Source: Bacteroidaceae bacterium (GTDB lineage Bacteria > Bacteroidota > Bacteroidia > Bacteroidales > Bacteroidaceae). Taken from it: 39,938 bases of DNA. Position 1 is the stretch's first letter. Each line of letters starts with the position of its first letter. The notes under the pieces were generated by a model, which was not told the origin of the DNA, searched no databases, and saw only the letters and a program-made list of their open reading frames with translations. The translations under genes and the position numbers were made by a program. Where the stretch lies: positions 1 through 39,938 of the forward strand of contig JAGASY010000108.1 in assembly GCA_017621515.1 (NCBI GenBank). Reading direction: 5' to 3'. Shown piece by piece: positions 34,376-39,938 of this stretch.

Positions 34376-35571
34376 TATTTACCAGTTTTAAAAAAGTTGG
34401 ACTTACCACAGTAAATGCAGAAATTGTAGCTCTTTAGTATTCTCTTCCCGTCATACATACAATAACACCATTCGTTCTCCGGGTCAACCACTACCGGCTT
34501 GACCGCATAATATGAAGCACCAAGTGCAACAGCTATATCAGCCGTTCCTGTTGTTCGTATTTCCAAATTTGGTATCTGCTCCTGTAGTTTCTTCTTTATC
34601 ATGGGAATGTTGGAGCTACCGCCGATTAACAGCACGAAATCAATGGGAAGTCTGTTGACCATTGCTTCGTCATGCACTTCTTTGGTCAGTGATACCGTCT
34701 TGTTTACGATTCCTTCTGCAATACTCTCAACATCATTACGACTTAAACTACAACTGAACCGCACCCCCGGATACCGTTTTGACAATATGGATATAGGTAG
34801 ATTATCCATAGATGACAACATTTCCTTCCATCTTCGGCACTGAAACAACAATCCCAAATCGCGTTTAGTCTCATATTCGCTTCCTATGATCAGACTCGCT
34901 TTGCGAATCAGAAACTTGTAGATTGCATCATCTATGTCATCTCCTCCACATTGCGAATCTCCTTTTGGCAGAAAAGGTACGACAAATCGTCCCTCTTGTT
35001 TCATGACGTATGCCACATCAAATGTTCCTCCACCAAAGTCATAAACCAATAATCCTCTGATATTTTGTAGCTCCTCACTGCCGATATAGCCTATTGCTGC
35101 AGAGACCGGCTCATACAACAGCTCTACACTGCTAAATCCTGCCTCCAAGGCTGCATCCTTTAGCAACTGTTTCTTCCATTCTTCAAATACTACCGGATGT
35201 GTGAGGACAAGTTTGTCGAACCGTTGTGGAGAGCAAGCCTTTTGCGCTTGTTCTCGGATATGTTTGAGAAATAGTGCTACAACTTTCTTGTGAGAATAGC
35301 CACAAAACCGAATGTTTGGGTCTAATATCCTTTTTATACTCTTTACTGTTTTAGATAACAATCTTGCTTGATCTTCGTGCCGCATCCCATAGCTGTTGTC
35401 CAGCATATATTGTGCCTCATAACCAAACATTGGTGTATCACCGTAGAAAGAAACTATAGAAGGTATCTTCAAGTCATGTCCAATGAACCTAATTGCTTCA
35501 GGTTTCCCATCTGACTTAATGTAAGATGCACTACTATTGGTAGTTCCAAAGTCTATACCTAACGTACTCAT
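34372..35571 (-). CDS. Hsp70-type ATPase without substrate domain, with C-terminal Cys cluster
   Basis: 399 residues that match the Hsp70 nucleotide-binding domain throughout: phosphate 1 (GIDFGTTNS, residues 5-13), EPVSAAIGYI (154-163), phosphate 2 (YDFGGGTFD, 177-185) and the adenosine motif (LLIGGSSNIPMIKKKL, 314-329). The normal substrate-binding beta domain and lid are missing; instead the last 35 residues carry C369, C371, C385 and C388, a probable small zinc knuckle. Without a peptide-binding part it must act through partners, perhaps the neighbouring GTPases. I use ATG 35571 because its ATGA overlaps the GTPase 1 stop; a start at 35586 would only add five residues. YegD and MreB-like proteins are alternatives I consider less fitting. 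Confidence 0.88.
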   Translation of the reverse strand: MSTLGIDFGTTNSSASYIKSDGKPEAIRFIGHDLKIPSIVSFYGDTPMFGYEAQYMLDNSYGMRHEDQARLLSKTVKSIKRILDPNIRFCGYSHKKVVALFLKHIREQAQKACSPQRFDKLVLTHPVVFEEWKKQLLKDAALEAGFSSVELLYEPVSAAIGYIGSEELQNIRGLLVYDFGGGTFDVAYVMKQEGRFVVPFLPKGDSQCGGDDIDDAIYKFLIRKASLIIGSEYETKRDLGLLFQCRRWKEMLSSMDNLPISILSKRYPGVRFSCSLSRNDVESIAEGIVNKTVSLTKEVHDEAMVNRLPIDFVLLIGGSSNIPMIKKKLQEQIPNLEIRTTGTADIAVALGASYYAVKPVVVDPENEWCYCMYDGKRILKSYNFCIYCGKSNFFKTGKY

Positions 35572-37499
35572 TCTTTTGTGAAACAACTTGATTTAATAAG
35601 TAATTCCAATGATTTTAATTCTTCTCGCAGCTCTTTCAGTTGTGTATAAATAGGATCCCATTTATTCCTTATGGTTTGCAAATTCTGAGTCAACTCATGC
35701 CTTTTCTGATTAATATTAGTTATTTGATTATTCAAACGCTTCACCTCGTCATCTGATAAGGATAATTGTTCGTTATAAATTTCTCTTAGAGTGGTTTGAG
35801 CTGTCTGCAAAAGCTTTTCTTTAGTGGTCTCATACAAGCTTTTAGATAGTGAATCGTTCTCATTAACAGGACTGTATAGCACTTGGCTGCGCAGAGTGGA
35901 AAGGTTGGTGTTCAGATACCCCTTTAGCTCAACCTTCATTCTGTTTAGCTTGGTCTTGTTTCCTGTGAACCACCCTATTAACGCAGCTATCGGTAATGCA
36001 ACAAGTGACAACGGAAGACTGAAAACATTTGCCACAAAGAACAATGTGAACCATCCCCCTTTTGTGTCATTAAAAAAGTCCATCATGCCATATTTGGGCA
36101 TTGTGTATGGTGGTAATATGACATTGCCAAGAAACGTATTTGAAAGTTCCCTATTTCTGTCATCCTGCATCTTTTTCCGATACTTAGACATGATTTTAGA
36201 GATTTTGTTGATACAATCTTCGTTCAGCCCTTTCCATGCCTGCATATATTCGGTCATCATGCGTTTCGGAAACATATTCGCAAACACCTTTGCCTCATCG
36301 TATGTAGTCAATCCGTCTATTTCTAAAAACATCTTATTGTAAAGTTCCGATCCCGGGTTGAACATAGCCGTCGCTTTGCTCGAATATACACTAATCGTAT
36401 CATTAACTTCTTTGATAATCATTTTTTGTTGTTCTCCGTTAGGCCCCCACTTGCTTTGAAAGTTCGCTTTTACTTGTTGCTTTTCCACTAACAACTGTTT
36501 GCCATCGCCAAGTGAATTCAACACCGTGTCTCTCTCAGAAATGGCAGACATCACCTGACTATTGTAGTCATTTAAAGCATTATAAGCCACAATGCTTTTT
36601 GACAAGCCAATTGTTGTCTGCAACATTCTGAGAAGTTCCATTTTTACTGTCTCAAAACAGCTTATTTCGTAGAACGTCTCTCTGTCGGTATTTTCCATTT
36701 CAGCATTTGACACATCATAAAGTAACGTGCTCGACATAGGAAGTATTTTCACCTCATCACAGCTGAACTTGTCTTTAAATCCTTTCTCGACAAGAATTTC
36801 CATATTGCGTTTTATCTGCGCTTCTATATATTCAGAATCATAGTTGTCCTGTTTTGTCATCACGAGCAAGACATTGGATGTCGTTTCTGTTATTGTGTTC
36901 AAAAACGAAAGCTCCGTGTCTGTCAGAGGATTAGCAGGATCCATTACAAATATAACTGCAGAGGCTTTTGCCAAATGCCGCATCGTCACTATTGCATGAT
37001 TAGCATATATAGCTCCAAGTCCCGGAGTATCAACAAGAACCACTGATTTCGGGAGGAAAGGGATTGGGGTATGTACCTCCATATAATCTACAATCTTTCC
37101 AAATGTTATCGGTTCTCCGTTCTTGTCTATTTTTACTTGTGAACCATAATTTTCAAGTTCCTCACGTCCGACCCGCTGTTTGCTCCCGTCTGTAAATACA
37201 AGGTAGAAAGCTTGTTCCTCTGAGTTGACAATACGGAAAGCCTGGGATGTGGCTACTCTTGTGTCCACAGGCAGTATATTTTCTCCCATAATCGCATTTA
37301 TGAACGAGGACTTTCCTTTCTTCACCTCTCCGCAGACTACAACATCAAAAATGTCGTTTTTTATGTTATTAAGGGCATATTCTATATCTTTTGTCCCATT
37401 TGGGAACTCTTCGGTGTTTGCACAAGTGAGTGTCTTGTTGCACAGTTCAATCAAATTCTGTTTGATTTGTGCCGATATGTTGTCAATGTTCTTTTCCAT
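35568..37499 (-). CDS. Dynamin-like GTPase 1 with membrane hairpin
   Basis: P-loop GEVKKGKSS (57-65), a switch Thr in DTRVATSQAF, DTPG (157-160) and TKQD (215-218) make a complete guanine-nucleotide site. The middle and C-terminal parts are helical, with a hydrophobic hairpin at about 480-515 (FVANVFSLPLSLVALPIAAL) that should insert in the membrane like the paddle of bacterial dynamin-like proteins, and a coiled coil near the end (about 590-640). At 643 residues it is the canonical family member of the island. It likely oligomerises on and remodels the inner membrane. It starts 18 bases after the peptidase gene and overlaps the Hsp70 start (ATGA). Confidence 0.88.
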   Translation of the reverse strand: MEKNIDNISAQIKQNLIELCNKTLTCANTEEFPNGTKDIEYALNNIKNDIFDVVVCGEVKKGKSSFINAIMGENILPVDTRVATSQAFRIVNSEEQAFYLVFTDGSKQRVGREELENYGSQVKIDKNGEPITFGKIVDYMEVHTPIPFLPKSVVLVDTPGLGAIYANHAIVTMRHLAKASAVIFVMDPANPLTDTELSFLNTITETTSNVLLVMTKQDNYDSEYIEAQIKRNMEILVEKGFKDKFSCDEVKILPMSSTLLYDVSNAEMENTDRETFYEISCFETVKMELLRMLQTTIGLSKSIVAYNALNDYNSQVMSAISERDTVLNSLGDGKQLLVEKQQVKANFQSKWGPNGEQQKMIIKEVNDTISVYSSKATAMFNPGSELYNKMFLEIDGLTTYDEAKVFANMFPKRMMTEYMQAWKGLNEDCINKISKIMSKYRKKMQDDRNRELSNTFLGNVILPPYTMPKYGMMDFFNDTKGGWFTLFFVANVFSLPLSLVALPIAALIGWFTGNKTKLNRMKVELKGYLNTNLSTLRSQVLYSPVNENDSLSKSLYETTKEKLLQTAQTTLREIYNEQLSLSDDEVKRLNNQITNINQKRHELTQNLQTIRNKWDPIYTQLKELREELKSLELLIKSSCFTKE

Positions 37500-37517
37500 A
37501 ATTCAAAAAATGCTTTA

Positions 37518-38459
37518 TTACATATCAAATGCGTCTATATCAAATGCATCTATGTCTATTACGTCAGGCAGAGTGGACTGACAAGTATTCCAATCCCAGA
37601 AATCGTTAACTAAATGGTCGCAAATTTCAGCAGATTGGTCTTGGGCTATCTCATCCCACGAGTTCCATGAATCCTGCATCATCTGTTCCACACATTCCAT
37701 GTGAGCAAAAGCTGAGTGAAAGTCATCCATACTATAGATAGAATCATCACTTACTTCGTTAAGATTATCAAGACATTCATTCATGTGCTTTATAATGTCA
37801 TCATGGAAGATACCGAATTGCTCAACCAAAGGCTCATAGCTGTCGTAAGGTATGTTGCAGACAAACGGTATATGCCCTGCCTCAAAATCAAAGCCGCTCA
37901 TTTCCGGATTGTTTGCGGGGGCAGGAGCATTGGTCGCCACATAGAAACAATTGGAATCGTGCCAAGCGTCAAGAAACTGGTCTAATGGATATTCTTTTGC
38001 AACATCACCTGTTCCGGGGTCGGTAATTATGACTTTTACATTTTCGGGATCGGTGGTATCAATACCGGTCACCACAAGGGCATGATTTGCCTGTTCACCG
38101 AAAATGTCGTTATACCAAGTCGGTCGCCACAACTCATCTGCGTCCACACCGACAATGACCTTGTGTCCCTGTGCCAACTCGTTGACCAAATCATAAACAT
38201 TGGCATTTTCTTCCGAATGAGTTTCGATGCCATGATCGTTAAGTAATCTTCCCACGAAATCAGGATCGGAACCTTCTCCTGGCATGTAATATCCTTTTAT
38301 AGCACTTTCTATTGCCAATTGGTCTTCTGGAATATCAATACCAAAAGTCTTCATCACTATTTGCTGTGACTTGACAGCGCACGTATCTGCATATTGTTGT
38401 GCAATCTCTTCCGGTATGGTCTGTGGCCAAGGCTCCGGCTCTCCTATAATCTTTGACAT
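37518..38459 (-). CDS. C39-like (papain-fold) cysteine peptidase
   Basis: A papain-type triad is visible: Cys27 in QQYADTCAVKSQQ, His126 in EQANHALVVTGID, and Asp147 in VIITDPGTGDVAKEYPL, with the order and spacing of C39_2-type peptidases. There is no signal peptide or membrane helix, so it should be cytoplasmic. Residues about 205-295 are acidic and helical with many Trp and Met; the last dozen residues repeat the word DIDAF twice, and the gene's own DNA shows that repeat near 37521-37550. First gene of the island, 18 bases before GTPase 1. It could process or activate island proteins, or be an effector released on infection; a structural, non-catalytic role cannot be excluded. Confidence 0.78.
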   Translation of the reverse strand: MSKIIGEPEPWPQTIPEEIAQQYADTCAVKSQQIVMKTFGIDIPEDQLAIESAIKGYYMPGEGSDPDFVGRLLNDHGIETHSEENANVYDLVNELAQGHKVIVGVDADELWRPTWYNDIFGEQANHALVVTGIDTTDPENVKVIITDPGTGDVAKEYPLDQFLDAWHDSNCFYVATNAPAPANNPEMSGFDFEAGHIPFVCNIPYDSYEPLVEQFGIFHDDIIKHMNECLDNLNEVSDDSIYSMDDFHSAFAHMECVEQMMQDSWNSWDEIAQDQSAEICDHLVNDFWDWNTCQSTLPDVIDIDAFDIDAFDM

Positions 38460-39280
38460 AATTGTATATTTTCTTAATGTAGACTGAATTTAGAATGCCG
38501 TCATGGGCAAAGGATATGACAAATTTTTCTTCTGGCTAAAAAATAATTATAAATCAGTTAAAATATCATCTGCAGTATTATCTGCAAATAGGTTTTCGTC
38601 ATTTAGAATTTGAGGATCAATATCATTTAAATAACTTCTTGTCTGATTTCATTAAAAAATATGTCGGGATGTCTGTGCTACGTAATATTGACATTTTAGT
38701 AGATGCTGACATAAAGCAACAACTATTCGGACAACTAATGTCTCAAGCATTCTCTTTGAAGCATAAAAAGCTCTGTTTTGAGATTTCTTATATATAGAAG
38801 TCTGAACTTGTAAATATTACAAGTTAAAAGCAGACTAATTTTAAGAAATTTACAAATTATTGTTTACTAAATTGAATGCAAAATGAACTTTTTTGTATTT
38901 TTACAACGGATTATACGATTCTCATACCATAGCTGTTGTGGTTAGACGTGCTTTTTCATTACAGTAATATTACACCGTATTGAGTGTGGCGAGTCATTTA
39001 TGACAGTCTATGCGAGATGGGTATTGGGTGGGTGTAGTTCTGACATTTAGAAGGTGTTTACTTGACACTTTGTTCTTGGTGGACAGGAATCTAGCAAATT
39101 ACCAAATCAAAGCCATGAACTTAGCAACGGAGAAGTCCATGTGTGATGTATATCGTAGTCAGTGGTATCACTCGTTAGTTTTACAGTAAATTAGCAGAAA
39201 GGATAAAGAGGATACCATGTGGTATAAGTATATCTCATATCGGCAGGGGGTCTAATGTTATCTGTTCACTTTGATAGGCA
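38460..39280. other. Gene-poor stretch upstream of the island
   Basis: No gene I can support. Two short open stretches look protein-like: minus strand 38653-38547, an acidic tail with DPQILNDENLFADNTADD closing at TAA, and plus strand about 38540-38797, containing GMSVLRNIDILVDADIK. They partly overlap and neither has a start in a sensible place, so they are probably pieces of lost genes. The promoter of the island operon should be here, yet I find no TTTG/TAnnTTTG pair of good quality before 38459. Confidence 0.4.
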
Positions 39281-39382
39281 ATGCAAGAGTTCGTAGAACA
39301 AGCAGCCGGAAAGTTTCCACGTTCTTCCGGGAACTGGCAACAAACCGAATGGAGGGACAAAACAGAGTTACAAAGCATATAA
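39281..39382 (+). CDS. Possible 33-residue peptide before the sigma-like gene
   Basis: ATG 39281 to TAA 39382 gives 33 residues with Trp, Gln and Ser-rich composition, one base before the next start codon. The spacing suggests a leader peptide or the end of a lost gene rather than a characterised protein. I do not recognise it. Confidence 0.2.
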   Translation: MQEFVEQAAGKFPRSSGNWQQTEWRDKTELQSI

Positions 39383-39383
39383 C

Positions 39384-39821
39384 ATGGAAGTAAAGAAGAT
39401 ATATCATGAAGATTTGAAAATAGCCAAAGCCTTAATAAAAAGGGACAATTTGGTTACCCGAAAATATTTCTACCAGCGGTGCTATCCTCTTTCCAAATCC
39501 ATATATGACAACTACTATACAGATTGCATTAACTGCAAAGAATTCATAGATGAAATTTATATAGTAGTATTAGCTCCGAGTAAAATATCGGGGAAATGTC
39601 AGATGGATAATTTTCGAGGAGAGAGTACATTGGCTAGTTGGATAAAGACTGCATGCCTCTATTATTGCTATAAGCAATATGAGACAAAGAGTCGGAATCC
39701 AATATACGAACCTCTGATTTTCAGGAATAATCAAGAAAAAGATGATGATGGTGGTAGAGGTGAAGAAAAGTTCGGCTCTATAGAGATAGATTTCAACAAC
39801 CTGTTGGTTGAATTAGATTAG
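39384..39821 (+). CDS. ECF-sigma-like protein, apparently lacking region 4
   Basis: 145 residues. The central FRGESTLASWIKTACLYYCYK, with an acidic EFIDEIYIVVL before it, follows the region 2 pattern of ECF sigma factors (aromatic-rich core-binding and -10 recognition helix). The C-terminal part is acidic and would precede region 4, but the frame ends at TAG, and TGA follows immediately. After these two stops the same frame continues with LPNRTMIDEIHILHK, reminiscent of a region 4 start, up to the window edge, so the gene may be truncated by stop codons. It could also be a short sigma-like regulator. Confidence 0.45.
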   Translation: MEVKKIYHEDLKIAKALIKRDNLVTRKYFYQRCYPLSKSIYDNYYTDCINCKEFIDEIYIVVLAPSKISGKCQMDNFRGESTLASWIKTACLYYCYKQYETKSRNPIYEPLIFRNNQEKDDDGGRGEEKFGSIEIDFNNLLVELD

Positions 39822-39938
39822 TGAATATTTTATCTGCCCAATCGGACGATGATTGATGAAATTCACATATTGCATAAATGTCATAGCGGCGATTTTACTT
39901 GCCATTCTGGTGAAAAGTCCGCAGGATTGTTTTGCATA

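Noticed and set aside
24697..38459. Island read as a prophage or integrative conjugative element
   Set aside because: No integrase, capsid, terminase, relaxase or conjugation genes are present, and no flanking tRNA or clear att repeats.
38540..38797. Plus-strand open stretch as a gene
   Set aside because: No start codon until late, competing open stretch on the other strand, and no recognisable domain.
1..39938. CRISPR array, tRNA or rRNA genes
   Set aside because: No regular direct repeats with spacers and no cloverleaf or rRNA-like sequence were found by reading both strands; a covariance search would be decisive.

Overview
The window looks like a Bacteroides/Phocaeicola-type chromosome (order Bacteroidales). 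The signs are promoters with TTTG / TAnnTTTG boxes, an OstA-like LPS gene beside two parvulin-type isomerases and mutL, a GH105-type pectin-debris hydrolase, a FISUMP domain, and ECF-sigma and AraC family genes. The first 24.4 kb is mostly ordinary chromosome. The stretch from about 24.7 to 38.5 kb is an AT-richer accessory island, which I consider the main discovery.

Layout. 1-700: non-coding, with a palindromic repeat. 0.7-10.0 kb (+): cca, a GH88/105 hydrolase, a tight run sppA-lpxK-purine nucleoside phosphorylase-thiL, a lipoprotein and a uracil-DNA-glycosylase-fold protein. 10.0-11.1 kb: non-coding, with an inverted copy of the palindrome at position 1. 11.1-15.7 kb (-): an RND efflux pump with its membrane fusion lipoprotein and a small third gene broken by UGA, divergent from an AraC regulator (+). 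16.7-17.1 kb: a decayed IS5-type transposase. 17.5-24.3 kb (-): an envelope and repair group, ppiC-type isomerase, SurA-like isomerase, OstA-like protein, small membrane protein, mutL.

Island (38.5 to 24.7 kb, all minus strand). In transcription order: C39-type cysteine peptidase; dynamin-like GTPase 1 with a membrane hairpin; an Hsp70 reduced to the nucleotide-binding domain plus a Cys cluster; GTPase 2; a GrpE-like exchange factor whose frame is broken twice at A7 runs; zinc ribbon + FISUMP protein; zinc ribbon + two-helix membrane protein; zinc ribbon + beta-rich + four-helix membrane protein; a 51-residue double zinc ribbon; a glycine-rich membrane protein broken by UGA and a frameshift; GTPase 3; and a DUF697/YcjF-like membrane protein. 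Stop-start overlaps (ATGA, TTGA) and gaps of 5-18 bases join the first part into one transcription unit. My reading is a membrane-remodelling GTPase machine run with a dedicated Hsp70/GrpE pair and zinc-ribbon membrane adaptors, possibly activated or processed by the cysteine peptidase. Defence against phage or response to envelope damage are both possible; the sequence does not decide between them. Two members look broken, so the island may be decaying in this strain, or the homopolymer breaks may be sequencing errors or recoding sites.

The right end (38.5-39.9 kb) has little coding content apart from a short ECF-sigma-like reading frame.
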